A stretch of 64,000 nucleotides of DNA from Cylicocyclus nassatus (taxonomy: Eukaryota; Nematoda; Chromadorea; Rhabditida; Strongylidae). The stretch spans positions 12,050,773 through 12,114,772 of the forward strand of contig CATQJL010000001.1 in the NCBI GenBank assembly GCA_958299035.1, in the 5' to 3' direction. The number at the start of each line of letters is the position of its first letter. Position 1 is the first letter of the stretch. Below the pieces are notes generated by a model. That model made no database searches, was not told where the DNA came from, and saw only the letters and a program-made list of their open reading frames with translations. The position numbers and the translations under genes are program-made. Below are positions 1 through 14,457 of this stretch, one piece after another.

Positions 1-272
1 TAAGATGAACTTTTTTGGAATGGTATAATACCTGTAAAGTTACAGCTCTGGCTGACCAGATCTAAACCGCCCACGTAGAACCGGTTACAGCCAAGAATTT
101 GGGCTGCTCTATCCCTTGCCAAATGTTGATCCTATGCATTGCCATGATTAAGTGAAGATTTATTTGAGAAAACAATCTTACTTTCCTGCCCAACAATGCG
201 ACTTGCACATTCAACACCATTGATAGAGTACCTACCGGTAAGGTCTCACATATTGCAGCCATGTGATCGTAT

Positions 273-1133
273 CTAAAAAGCGATACTTTTATGCACTGAT
301 TGTTGAGGCAAGCTAGGACACTTCTGTGATAGAATCTAACAACTGCTTTGAAAGATATCATCAACTGGTTTAAGCTATTGGTAAGCAAGAAGTCATTTAT
401 TCTAATAATCTGGATAGGTACATCCTTTCGAACCTGCTCTATCAGCCGCAAAGGCTGGGTCAAACTTGGCCAGAGTAGGTCGCACCCCCCCCCCCCCCCG
501 CTATGGCTGCAGGCGCTCACATAGGCATGGTAACACGGGCTATTCTGCGTGTGGTTTCGAAAATGGAAGAAGTTACAATGGCGCAGACAACCTTTTCTGT
601 ACGCCTTTGCAAGCGCTGGCAGCACGAAGCTAGGTCGCGAACGCCATTATAATGACCCAACCCTAAAAGTTTGGGCAAACGCTAGACTCAACCAACTTCC
701 ACTTCATAGCTTCGAAGCAAACGCAACATTCATGGGTTGTTTTTTGGCAAGGTGTATGAACTAGAATGAACGAATAAGTAGGCGTGGCCTTAGGCTCCTC
801 ATACACCGCGATTGGTTGCTTGGCGATGGCAAGCACCTGATCTGAGAAATCTCGTCGCGGAGTTGCTTTATTGCTACACGAGTTGACTTCCCGGATTCCA
901 CCCCGGTTTGGCAATTTCTTACACGCTGTTCGCGCCATTATTAACAAGTGCCCGGACAGGCTCTCGCCATCCCATAATCTATGAAAGTTGGGGCGCTTGG
1001 CCCAAACGGGCAGTAAGGTTCGACCTGTCGAGATCGGGCATGATCGGGCACCTGCCGTGCCCGACAAGCCCTAACTTCCCAGATTCCATGTCTTCAAACA
1101 GACAAGAGTCAGATCACCAGCTTTGCTTCGTAT
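273..1133. other. Intron of copy A, duplicated in B
   Basis: Non-coding intron sequence, matching copy B from about 40491 to 42050 once B's insertion is set aside. It has a C-only run at 483-500. No gene is seen; the short ORFs here are not conserved in frame. Confidence 0.6.
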
Positions 1134-2404
1134 CAGGGCCCGGCACGAGGGTGGGCAGACGGGGTTTCCCAAAACGAATTCCCCTTTGACCCCAATAGTT
1201 TTTACGAATACCCCCTTGAGCCCAAAAATGACGCTTTGTGGCTGTGGAACGACAGCACCGGCCACACTTCGCCTAAAAGCGCTCAAAAGCGCCCAAAATG
1301 CTCAAATTCCTCTAATTACTCCTCATCTGTGTCAAGATAGAAAACAGGAAGAAGAATAAGCAAGAAAAATGATGAAGGAATGAAAAAATATCAAAGGAAC
1401 GCAGTCATAGGACTGAGACGCCGTTCCCGCGCGTATCGATCGACTGGGGCGCGCTTTCCATCTTAGAAAGCTAGGCTGCTGATGAGATTCTGGGCTCTAA
1501 CAAAGACAAAAGGAGGAGTTGTCGAACCAAAATCTCACCATATATTATACTTTAGGTGAACAATAGATTTATGTAAAATTTAAAAAAAAAATTATGTGAA
1601 TTGAAAGTTTTGATCACCTCAGGTGGGCATTAGGCGGGCAATTGCCCACCTAATTTGGATAAAAGTTAAGCACGCTCTTCATTCACATAAGTTTTTCATA
1701 ATTTTTCATACATTGTTCCTTAGTCGTACTGCGCGTATACACACCAAGTCCCGCGCGATTTCGTTTTCTCTGCGCTGCAAACGAGCCATTTTCCCATTTT
1801 CTTGATAGTGGGAAATTTTCAGAAAAAAGCTTGCCACAACCTTCATTCACATAAATTTTCAATGAAACTTCTAAGATAAGCCCTACAGGCCCGTGTCCAT
1901 GTACCCACCAAGTTTCATACCGTATGGTCATCTGTGCGCTGCAAACGAGCCATTTGAATTCACATCTTCATTTACCAGTTTTGCGAAATTTTTGGAAAAA
2001 ATGCTTATTACACCTCCCATTCACATAAGTTTTTCGTAACATTTCATGCTTTGTTTCTACTAACCCTCTCTTTGTTCGCTTACGTAATCTGGTGCTATAT
2101 CTTTACGCCTGCATTGAGAACTGATCATGTAATCATGCTGTTCAACGGCATCGCGCGACGTCGCGCACGCTGCAATTAGCGGCAACGCGGCGTAGTGCGC
2201 GCGAAGTCTGCTGTGCGTTGAGGTTTATGAAAACTATTTTCCGATGAATTAGATGTATAAAGTAACCATGATTCGACCTTCTATTGCTTGCACTTGGAAT
2301 CTTCTTCCGGGGCTCCGCCCCGGATCCCGCAAAAACGATATCTCCTTTGTTTGGCCCCAAAACGATTTCCAGCTTGTCATTTGCCCACCTCGTGCCGGGC
2401 CCTG
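1134..2404. mobile_element. hAT-like non-autonomous element (CAGGG..CCCTG)
   Basis: Terminal inverted repeats CAGGGCCCGGCACGAGG and CCTCGTGCCGGGCCCTG, flanked by a perfect 8-bp duplication CTTCGTAT (1126-1133 and 2405-2412). Copy B keeps the empty site, with a single CTTCGTAT near 42059. CAGGG ends with 8-bp duplications are typical of hAT transposons. No transposase is seen. It inserted after the segmental duplication. Confidence 0.8.
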
Positions 2405-2480
2405 CTTCGTATATCGCGGCCGCCAGTGCCCACGCCTATGGGTCTGTGATCTCTGCAGGAACCCCTTACCATATAGGAAA

Positions 2481-2774
2481 CTAACTGGCAAACCCGGCTC
2501 CGCCCGGTTCTGCCAATAATATATTCGTAATCAGCATGCTCACTTACCCTCCCCCCCGTGCCAACTTCAGCCCCGTAGCTCGAACTTTTTGAAAAATCAA
2601 TAACATCGATAACGATCGATGACGAAAAGTAGCCTGTGACATCCGCCCGGCCCCGAAGTGTATGTGTGCAAAGTTTGGTCCGGATCGGTTCAGAAATGGA
2701 AGTTTCTATTCGGAATATACGTACACACACATACAGACAGACATACAAACAGACATTCAGCTTTATATATAAGA
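2481..2774 (-). mobile_element. Non-autonomous Helitron, minus orientation
   Basis: On the minus strand it starts TCTTATATATAAAGCTG, has a TGTC-rich microsatellite stretch, and ends CCGGGCGGAGCCGGG (short hairpin) then CCAGTTAG. It sits between A and T without a target duplication, and copy B retains the exact empty site near 42130. TC at the 5' end, CTRR-like 3' end and a subterminal hairpin fit Helitrons. Confidence 0.7.
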
Positions 2775-2809
2775 TTGCTAGGTACCGCCCCTGGATTGGA
2801 CAAAAATGA

Positions 2810-4340
2810 CACGTCGGGACGACAGCTATGGAGTTTGCCTCATGCTCTGCACCTAAAATGTCAGTAGTCTCCACAGACTCCCTTCGCACACTCTCATCGA
2901 CGCTGCAGAGCACATCAAGTACCACATCCCTGAGGAGAAAAGATTAGAAAGAAGAACGTTAGACTGTTTAATGACCTTCGCCATTTGTGGTAAGAAAGTC
3001 TTATCCCGAACGTTAAAGGTGTTGGCTTTTCGTCCACCCATCTATCGTCCATCTTGTCGATTCGAATAAGATCTTGTTACCTCGACTAGCCATCCTACGA
3101 CTACGACCCCCGCGTGAGAAGGCTACCAGATTATCAACTGCTACTCAACAACGTCAGCAGCTGACGATTCAGAACTAGATGTTTCTACGAAGACGTGGAG
3201 CAGGTCGTTCGCAATGAGAAATCCTTCTACAAATTCATTGTGGGCGACTTCAACGCGAAGATCGGGATGCCACTAGAAAGGAATATAGAACCGGGAAGTT
3301 TGGATATGGGTTCCGGAACGAAAACGGCAACCGTCTCGTTGGGTTTCTCTCCGCCTCACGACTTTTCCATGGAAATCCCATCTTCATGAAGAAAGAACAT
3401 TGCCGGTGGACTTGCGAATCGCCCAACGGAACGACTCACGCGAAGATCGACCACATTCTCACCAACCGAAGGTGGAACTTGCTTGATGTCTCAGTAGTTC
3501 CATATTTCTGCAGTGGCTCCGATCACCGCTTCCTTCGAGCGAAGGTACGATTCAGTCAAAAGCTGGAAAAGAGGTCTGCCACTGTGCCGCAAGAAGGAAA
3601 GAAGTCGTTTATGACGGTGACAGGTTAGAAGAGCTCATATCAAGTTGTGACTAGAACATCGAGGAGGACCCAGCGTACGACTACGACCGGCTCTGAAAGG
3701 ATTGTGACTTTTGAGAAGAACTTAGAACGCATTTCGAAGTCAGGAATTGTTCGAAAGAAGAAGATTTCTGAGACATGATCCGAGTGCAGCCCACCAGCGA
3801 CTGATGGCCAAAGCCAGTTGCAGAACAGCTTTCTCAAGAGGATTTCAGGAAGAACAGGCAAGCCAAGATACGAAAGTACTCGAAGGAAGACGCAGCCCTA
3901 AGAAGTGCCGCATTGACTACAGTGAATATTACGTATTGGCAATTTTAAACGAAAACGGGCCTCTGACTTCTTCCTGACACTCCAGCTGTTGTCCACTTCT
4001 AAAGACTAATGGAAGGATCTTCGAAAATACCGCCCAATATGCCTGCAGAGTGTGGTGTACAAGATTTTTAAAAAGTTATTCTCGTTCGGACTTGGACACT
4101 GAGCGAATCTTAGCCCCAAAAAAAGCTGGATTTAGCAAAATTGATGATTTAGGGTTCATCTGTGTGGACACATGCAGAAGGTTTCGGAGATCATAGAAGT
4201 CTGCCGGGAATACCGACTGCCTTTTAGCCTTCGTCAACTACGAAAAGCTTTCGACAACATCGAACATCAAGGAGTAGACCCAGATAAAGACATAAGCTGA
4301 AAATTCACAGGGCTCAGTTATTTACCACGCGAGTGCTCTA
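2810..4340 (+). pseudogene. Degenerate RTE-type non-LTR retrotransposon (unit A)
   Basis: Decayed endonuclease-reverse transcriptase fragment. Visible in order: a CTYNVRT-like start of the APE-type endonuclease, VGDFNAKIG (about 3239-3266), HAKIDHILTNRRW, SGSDHR (SDHR near 3518-3529), a linker with ERRRFLRHDP, and the start of an RT palm, where F.DYEKAFD has become FVNYEKLS (about 4215). Frameshifts and stops break it several times. It lies in the intron between the exons at 7557 and 272. The same fragment sits in the matching intron of copy B, so it predates the duplication. The RT catalytic box is absent. Confidence 0.8.
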
Positions 4341-4751
4341 CTCAGTCTATTTTGACAATCCAAGGCCAGGCGGAAGTTAAAGCACGTTTTGGCCCAGAGA
4401 GAGGGGGTAAAACTTAATCAGATTGGGTCATGACTGCGCCATATCCCCCGCTACCCGTACCTATGGCTAGAGGGGCCAAAATGTGCAAAACTTCTCCAGG
4501 GGGAGGAGGAAGGGCATGCAGCAGACAAAAGCAAGCAATGCAAAGTTCCTCCTCTTACTTCACCTGAAGCTATCTGCCTAAATCTTGGTCCACGTAAAAT
4601 TTGAAACCAAATCTATGAGCGACTACATTGAATTCCAGTTGGCTCACATAGCAGATATATGACAACATTCATATGTGCACTTGCTGTAATTTTCTCGCAC
4701 CAAAATTACAAAACGGTAAACAAATGGCACGCCCCTAGCAATGCAAATTTT
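4341..4751. other. Intron, shared by both units
   Basis: Non-coding. Matches 43690-44029 in unit B, including a gggccaaaatgtgcaaaa stretch. Part of it appears to be the left half of a mariner-like MITE of the family seen whole at 56670; its right end is near 7531. Confidence 0.5.
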
Positions 4752-7382
<2,631 letters not shown>

Positions 7383-7661
7383 CAAATTTTCTCCAGCTGA
7401 AATATCATGTAATACAAGCGTTTGGAAGGATGACAGGAAAATTACGTTTAGAATGTGCTTTGCTTTTCGAGTGAAATCAGTTTTAGCATCATGAAATTGC
7501 AAGCTACGGACATTATTTTTGCACCAACCTAATATAATGGAAAAGTTCTGTCTTACCTCTGCCATCCCGCCAGAATAATGCCGTGGAATTTCTCGAATTT
7601 ACCTTCGTAAGTCTAAGAACAGAACATCATATCCGAAATTACTTGAAGAGGTTCTCCTTAC

Positions 7662-7803
7662 CTTTTTGCTTCAATCCAAGCATTATTATTCGTTTCATAA
7701 TGCAATATATCAATGTACTTAGCAGAAGGGAAGTTCGCCCCTTTGTAAGCAGAAGACGCCCACACAATCGGAAAATTATCAGCCAGTGCAGAAAAGGCTT
7801 GTT
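7662..7803 (-). CDS. Copy A exon QAFSALADNFPIVWASSAYKG
   Basis: GH20 exon with WASSAYKG and NFPSAKYIDILHYE, matching the WAASAFKG region of human HEXD. It ends AAAAG|GTAAGG, where copy B reads AAAAGG|GTAAGA (44748-44890). The missing G puts the next exon (7612-7557, TYEGKFEKFHGIILAGWQR) out of frame in A. Confidence 0.8.
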
Positions 7804-8216
7804 CTAAAAAAAATATTCAAACAATTTATCGTGCATAGAAATTGGACCCCGCTGCTCCGTTCAAGACAGCACGCATTAAGGGGAGGCACAGACAGCTAAG
7901 GGGATGAAAGTGTGTCTGATGTGAGAGACGCCGACAGCGATGGCGTCCTGTCTCTGCGTGCAGTGAATCGCCGATATGCGACACCCCACATCTGGCCCAA
8001 TCAGAATGATACTGAACCTGGCATTGTGACCTCTTCAGAATAGTCCCAAATGACTGGCTCAATGATTCGTCCGAGTCCCAAAAAACCAATAAGGCTTAGG
8101 TCAAACTCCTTCAGCATATCATGCCAGGCGAGGACTCTGAAAAAATTCCTTTAGAATTCATAAAAAAAAATTGAAAGCTTTATCTCCCCCTTTCCCATCA
8201 AGAAAATTTTGCTTAC

Positions 8217-8361
8217 GTTGCTCCATCCGTTTGGCTTCTTACATACTCAGCGATGTCCTTCAAATGGGTCAGTGCCAGAAGTTATGGGTCAGTGCCAGAA
8301 GTTGTTTATCAGCTCCTTTTTTAGAAAGGATCCAGTTACGTGATTTTTCGCAAACTCCAAA
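8217..8361 (-). pseudogene. Copy A exon with 20-bp tandem duplication
   Basis: Starts FGVCEKSRNWILS in the frame of the catalytic exon. The 20-bp unit beginning atgggtcagt occurs twice in direct tandem on the plus strand (8264-8283 and 8284-8303), so the reading frame shifts and meets TGA. The intact counterpart in copy B (45296-45423) has one unit and reads through ALTHLKDIAEYVRSQTDGA. Confidence 0.85.
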
Positions 8362-8885
8362 CTAAAAAGTAAACTAGCAAAAAAATTAGGGTGAAGCATG
8401 TCCCCCCCTCCTCTTCGGGAATAAGATAAGTCTTCTTTCTCGCCCCTTCCCCTAAAAAATTTTCAAACCTGATAAAATCCAGGTAAATTCCTTTTGTAGT
8501 CGACAAGTATTTTAAAGCAGGAAGATCATTCATCTTCTGTTAGAGTAGGACTGTTACTTCGCCGACAGGCCAGGCTCGAGCGGACAAGCGTCACAGACCA
8601 TATACCTCTCTCAGATTACCGTGTCTACCAGTTGTCCGCATGGGAAGCCTATTGCCATCATTATCCAACCTACTTGGCATTGGTCAATTAAGATATTTAG
8701 AAAGCAACAGACCTATTATTTCCTCCAAAATCAAAATAACTAGTTCTTATTTCAGAAATTTTGATGAGCATGGCTCTTTTCGACATTTCTTAATCGAAAG
8801 TCCCTGTCATTCCCTATCTCTTTTACGTCAAACACCCACAATTGCCTGCCACTGCTGAGACTAATTTTTTTGAAAATTTCCAAAC

Positions 8886-9008
8886 CTCGAATGCCTCATC
8901 CGCTCCGATATGGAAATATTTGATGCCGAACTCCTTGTGGACATCTATCACTTGCTTCAGAGCCTCCTTGACTATAGCAACACCATCTTGATCACCCAAA
9001 CATAGTAC
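8886..9008 (-). CDS. Copy A catalytic exon (FHIGADE)
   Basis: Phase-0 exon of 41 codons, starting VLCLGDQDG and ending YFHIGADEAFE. H-x-G-A-D-E is the GH20 catalytic signature: the Asp positions the substrate acetamido group and the Glu is the general acid. The four differences from copy B are all synonymous. Confidence 0.93.
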
Positions 9009-9447
9009 CTAAAACCTGCTATTCTCAGGTATTGCAAAAACTCATGGTTAGGATGAACAATTTACCTGCGGATAGGCATCATTCTCCCTGTACTTTCGAA
9101 ACTCTTCTAACTTCAAAAACCATTCCAAATGACCAAACGTTTGCACCAGCGGAATTATGTCAAGATTTAGGCTCCTGAAATTAAAATTTTAAAAGAAAAG
9201 AATTTTCCTAATTCCGAAGACCAACTTTGCTTTGAATAGTATAGCCCGTACGTCATTGAGTGAGTATGCCTCAGCACCTCTTGCCACTGCTAATCGACCT
9301 TTCCATGGAAACATTTCTTCCCATTCTAGCAGGACCCCTAAAAATTTATTCAAAATGTAATGAATGATATTGTCAACGTATCAGAAGCATAAGGAAGTCA
9401 GGTATTGACTTGTATAAGTTTCAAATTGATACAGCCTGGATTAGGTA

Positions 9448-10369
9448 TTAGGTTGTCCGGAAATTAATGTCCGTTTTGAATTTCAACCGCAATAAGTCAT
9501 ATATTTTTCACTCCTGATTAGGCTCCAAGATAGCATTCGATAGAGCAAAGCAAGCTCTACAAGATGGCTGACCCATCTCGAGTCTTGAGCCAAAAACTAA
9601 AAAGGTTCAACTGCCTGAAAAATCGAAAAAAATCATAACTCACTTCAAAAGAATCCTACAAAAATTCTAACTTGCTCACGTAAACACTATCCACATAAGA
9701 ATATATGTACGCCATTGCCGTATTTTTTCCTCTGTTAGAAATCAAGAAAACGAAAATTTCCATGCTTTTGCTGAAGTGATGCTGTGTCGTCCCCACATAA
9801 GTAGATGTATACTACAAGCCTGTAGAAGTGCAAACGTAAATTTTCAACTCTCTATTTTAGTTCTCGAGAAATTTGAATTTTAGCTTGGACCACCTGACTA
9901 ATGAAAGCTATATTCAATATATCTCGAGAACTAAAGCTTGTGAAGAGCTGAGAATTTACGTCTGTACTTCTACAGATTTGTAGTACACATCTACTTATGT
10001 GGGGACGACACAGCCTCACTCTGGAAAAGGCATGGAAATTTTCGTTTTCTTGATTTCTAACAGAGGAAAAAATGCGGCAATGGCGTACATATATGTCTTA
10101 TGTGGATAGTGTTTACGTGAGCAAGTTAGAATCTTTGAAAGATTCTTATGAACTGAGTTATGATTTTTCTCGATTTTTCGGGCAGTTGAATTTTTTAGTT
10201 TTTGGCTTGAAACTCGATGTGAATCAAAGCTGTTGCTAAATCAAGATCGCCGTCTTGTAGGACTTGCTTTGCTCTGTCGAATGGTATCTTGAAGCCTATT
10301 CAGAAATGCAACATGTACGAACTATGGCGGTTGAAAACGAAAACGGACATTAATTTCCGGACAACCTAA
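9448..10369. mobile_element. Mariner-type MITE, nearly full-length palindrome
   Basis: Starts TTAGGTTGTCCGGAAATTAA and ends with its complement, flanked by TA on both sides. The two halves are inverted copies of about 430 bases around a short centre near 9900. It lies in the copy A intron between exons 10779 and 9337; the copy B intron (46358-46950) lacks it. No transposase. Confidence 0.85.
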
Positions 10370-11033
10370 TAGTTACCGTATGCTAATCAATATATCGATC
10401 GCATTTTTTATATCTTTCTAATTTTTGATATAACTGTAGTTAAACCAGGTAGTTATCATTATGTTAATCAATACGATTGCATTTTTACCTTTCTTTGTTT
10501 TTAGAGTAAATCAAGTATAACTTTATAAGTAATATAGTCTGGATTATCGTTAATCGATAAATCGACTGCCGCAAACTTAGTTTTTTCGTTTTTTTTTCGA
10601 AAAATTGTGAAGTCAGGATGAGGATGATGAAAATCATGTGTAATAGATAATAAATAGTAGATAATAATACATTAATACGAACGTAGTTTTACCTCTCCCT
10701 CTCCCCCCTCCTTCCCGTCCGGAATCAGACTTTTATTTAGGTACATATGAGCGTTGTATTGATCCTACAGTATCTTACCTGTAGCTCCAGCTCGTGCAAC
10801 AAGATCGAGCAGTTCCATAAAGTACGGTACCCGAGGTGGTGCTCCCTTCAGATCGAAATGAACTATGATATTTTCGTAGAACTCGTTCTGAAAAAATGAT
10901 TCTATATACTTTATTCTCGGTAGTGAAAATCGAAATTTTTGCTACAGCTGGAATGAAAAGGAGGAAGTACTAAGGAGGTATTTTTCTACATTTTCATCGC
11001 TTACAAACAAATGAGATATGGTAATGTCTAAGC

Positions 11034-11752
11034 GGTACTTTTCCGTTATCCGGACCCATTTTTTCAAAGGCTCTCATGAATGCGCTATTTAGTTTGAGGG
11101 CAATTTTTTATAGAATCTACGAGGACCGCCTCCCTGCCACGTGTCAGAAAAAAATTGACATGTTTTGGTCCAATTTGACATGTTTTTTTTCGAAAGTATT
11201 CGCCATGAGGTAAAAGAGCATTTACGATCACCTAAAAGCTGGTTAACGGTTTCTGTAAGAGAAAAACAATTTAGAACTTATATTAGGACATGTATTGCTT
11301 TTAGGAAAGATTCCAAATGTCTTTTTCTACAAACTCTGTCCGCCATGCGATTTTAACCAAGATAGACCGTAAATGATGGCTGAAGTACCTCGCTACTGCT
11401 TGTTTCGCCGCTAAAATGATGAGAATCCATCACAATTCTCAATTCTGGGCAAGTCCAATCTGTTCATTAATAATAGGATAACGTCATAATCATATTGACA
11501 TTTATTTTTGAAATTGTTTTACTCGAAAATGGGGTCATTATTGATTGAAAAATCGATTGAACTTAAGTCAGTAGGTAGGGCAATACAAACTCTTGGTAAA
11601 ACCTGCTAAACATGTGGATCACATGTCAAATTTTTTTGACACGTGGCAGAAGGTTGACACTTCCTTCGTGTGAATATAAGAGCAACTATGGTATAAGAAA
11701 AAAAAGCAATATCCTTCTTTGAAAAAATGGGTCCGGATAACGGAAAAGTACC
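11034..11752. mobile_element. TIR element with 8-bp duplication (GGTACTTTTCCG ends)
   Basis: Terminal repeats GGTACTTTTCCGTTATCCGG and complement, extending over 30 bases each. The flanking duplication GTCTAAGC (11026-11033, 11753-11760) is perfect. Copy B is empty at the matching place near 47250. hAT-like by duplication length; family not recognised. Confidence 0.75.
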
Positions 11753-12348
11753 GTCTAAGCTTTGAACTAGTTTATATGCAAAATATGATTTGGAAACAAA
11801 CCTTTCTACTCTTTCGTGGTGGTCTCATGTAGTTCTTTTGCGGATCTTTCACTTCCCCCTGTAAATTTGGTATAAAGAATGCCAAAAAAACTCTTTGGAG
11901 TGTTGCAAACCTGAGGTAAATAGTTCACAGATTTGTTGGGCGTTTGTACTAATTGAGCATGGTTACCGGAATTAGCCCTGTAGAGGTTTGAATCGTTGTT
12001 GTGCATATACTTATTAGCTTGTCCATCTAGAGCTGAAGCATGTACATCGGCAGCTAACTGAAAATAAAACTTGAACGGAAGCAGATTTGAACGTATATAA
12101 AATTTTTTTTTTAAAAGTGCAAGACTTCTTATTTAGTATCAGAAATCTCGTGCACACTAGCTCTAGATTAAATTCCCTCAATTCCCTGAACCAAATTCCC
12201 AGCCAGCATGCAAAAGACTCTATATGCGACAGAAGTTTTCGATGCAGTGATGTACCATAACCATAAATTAGCCTTATTTTCTGGAGATTTGCTCTTGTTT
12301 TCTATTTGCTTATTTTCTTTTTTTAGCTTGACTGAACAAATATCAGGT

Positions 12349-12723
12349 ACTCACAGACAATTTACCGGAACCTCCGCAAGACAAGTCAAATTTCCAGCTT
12401 TCTGCAGGACTTTGCCTACTAACACATAAAACCTCGAAAATGGGAACTTCCGCATGACTTCTTACAAAACGCTAAGAAAATTCCGAAAACGTCAGCAGTT
12501 TCGCAGCACTTTGGCCTGTCAGTACTTTCGCAGGGTTTTAGATGTGTTATCTCTTACGATATTGTCTAGCCAACAACTAGAATGCTTTGTCAAACATGTC
12601 CGCATCCTTTGGAACTTTCGCAGCACCTCACTTGGGAGCCTTCGCAGCACGTTTACGAAACTTCCACAGGTAACCAGCAGAACTCCCAAATATTCTGCGG
12701 AAGTTCCGGTCATTTGTCTGAGT
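12349..12723. repeat. TIR repeat rich in CTTCCGCAG motifs (unit A)
   Basis: Begins near ACTCACAGACAA and ends TTGTCTGAGT, with inverted arms containing TACCGGAAC and GTTCCGGT. The motif TTCCGCAG or TTTCGCAG recurs about ten times inside. A counterpart exists at 49332-49787, so it predates the duplication. It lies in intron 1 of hexosaminidase. Confidence 0.55.
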
Positions 12724-13432
12724 GATAAAACATATTTTAACCATGTGTTCCGCTAGATAAGTTTGACAAATTACTGACAGGAAATCATGGATTTCCGCGC
12801 GTAGTGTGCAAGCTCAAATACTAATAAATTACAAGTTATTTGTCCACTTGAAGTCAAGTAGGTTTTTTTGGCATATTGCACATATTCCAGGATGGGTCAA
12901 TAAAGGGCAGGCGATGATTTTGATCCCTTTTTCGGTTTTCTTTGCTATTTATGCGCGACAGTATTTGAAGAAGCGCGTCTTATATTCTGTCAGTTCTTTA
13001 GTAGGAGACAATCGTCGCATTCCCTCAATATAAACGTGCGGCTTCACACGACTAGCAAAAAAACTTACACGACTTCAAAAATACCATAAATCCCGTAAAT
13101 ACCAACCCGTACATGAAAAGAAAAAACAGACAGACAGCCTTATGACTGATGAACTTAAAGAACCATATTTGATTTATGAACTGAACTAAACTGAGGACGA
13201 ACCAATCCCATATTCGTTAGCTTAGGAAGACTACATTTTTGATTATTTTGAAAACCCAAGAAAATGCAACAGCGGAAGTTTTGCATTGTTCTAGCAGAGC
13301 TTCCAAGGTCTTGTCATATAACAAGAAATAGGTCAGCTATCTTTAAATTGCCAAAGATAGTACACCATTTAATATATTTACCACCAATAAACGACTCATA
13401 AAATCTTAAGTAAGAGCTAAACTTACCCTTTA

Positions 13433-13590
13433 ATTCAACTGGCTTGGCGGTTGGAAGGTGGGGCTCCGTGACCTAACTGAGGCTGGATACTTCAGGAGCA
13501 CGCGCGCGAGAGAGACGCGGACTGCGTAGTGGGCGCGAGCGGGCTCAGTAGGTCACGAAACCCCGCCCTCCAGCCGCAAGCCAGTTGAAT
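13433..13590. repeat. Short palindromic MITE (ATTCAACTGG..CCAGTTGAAT), unit A
   Basis: 158-bp element with about 40-base inverted arms (GGCGGTTGGAAGGTGGGGC against GCCCTCCAGCCGC). Its paralogue is at 50479-50637, and a related divergent copy lies at 17004-17139 within the MITE cluster. Confidence 0.7.
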
Positions 13591-13973
13591 CAAAGGTTAG
13601 ATGAGATATATAGTCAAAAGATTTTGTAAAAGTTCTTTCAGATTTTGGGAAAGTAACCCACCTGAAATTTAATAAAAAATAATGATCCATTAATCTGAAA
13701 AAAGAAATTACTTCAGCTTACAGATAAGATCTATCGAAAATCACTGAGTGCGGAATGCGAAAATCTAAACTTCGCGCTTAAAATGGAATCTCCGCCTCCA
13801 CAATACACAAAAATGAGCGGGGCTTCCACTCGCTCGTACATTGCAAGTGTTGTCGCGTTCCGCGCCCTCCCCTCTAGACTATTTAGTTCACCAAATTGAT
13901 ATTTATTTTTTTCACTAAGTTGAAATTTTTTTTACACTTTTGATGTACTATTTATGGTGAAACAAAGAATTAA

Positions 13974-14280
13974 AGGCAGCGGACAGGCAAAATGGACCCC
14001 TGTCAGATTTTGGTATTTTCGGGTAGTGGACCCCCCAAGTACACCGTGACCCCAACCCCACATTCCAATTCATGCGCTAAGTCCTGAAAAAAGCTCTTCA
14101 AAACTCCACCAGCCCCGCCCACTTCCATTGAGTGGGCGTTATTGGTGGAAGTTTGAAGCGCATTTTTCAGGACTTAGCGCATCAACTGGAAGTTGGGGTT
14201 GGGGCTACGGTGTAATTGGGGGGTCCACTACCCGAAAATACCAAAATCTGACAGGGGTCCATTTTGCCTGTCCACTGCCT
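13974..14280. mobile_element. piggyBac-like TTAA MITE
   Basis: Ends AGGCAGCGGACAGGC and complement, flanked by TTAA on both sides (13970-13973, 14281-14284). The arms run about 65 bases. Unit B has an undivided site near 51013. The TTAA duplication is the piggyBac hallmark; a TAA duplication of Harbinger type cannot be excluded. Confidence 0.65.
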
Positions 14281-14325
14281 TTAAGCAGCAAAATATTGAA
14301 ATCATTATTGAAAAATGTGACTCAC

Positions 14326-14457
14326 CTTTCGTTCCCGTATTGAAAGGCTAGGAAATGAATTGGCAATTTGTAAAGTAATAAATACAACAGTGCATCCCAT
14401 AAGTACCCTGAATACCATGCCAAAACCTTTGCGTCTTAGATACCGTGACCAAATCAT
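14326..14457 (-). CDS. Copy A exon 1: signal anchor of hexosaminidase
   Basis: Forty-four codons beginning MIWSRYLRRKGFG, then a hydrophobic stretch (MVFRVLMGCTVVFITL), ending IRERK at donor AAAG|GTGAGT. Positive residues before a single hydrophobic segment predict a type II signal anchor, so the catalytic domain would be lumenal. The start was chosen because a TTTAG acceptor lies 22 bases upstream (exon begins at 14479) and copy B conserves it. Confidence 0.75.

Noticed and set aside
8770..8885. Possible extra hexosaminidase exon reading QLWVF.VKE.GNDRDF on the minus strand
   Set aside because: Open in both units in one frame, but copy A has a 4-base insertion at the putative acceptor, and the catalytic exon joins cleanly in phase to the exon at 8361 without it.
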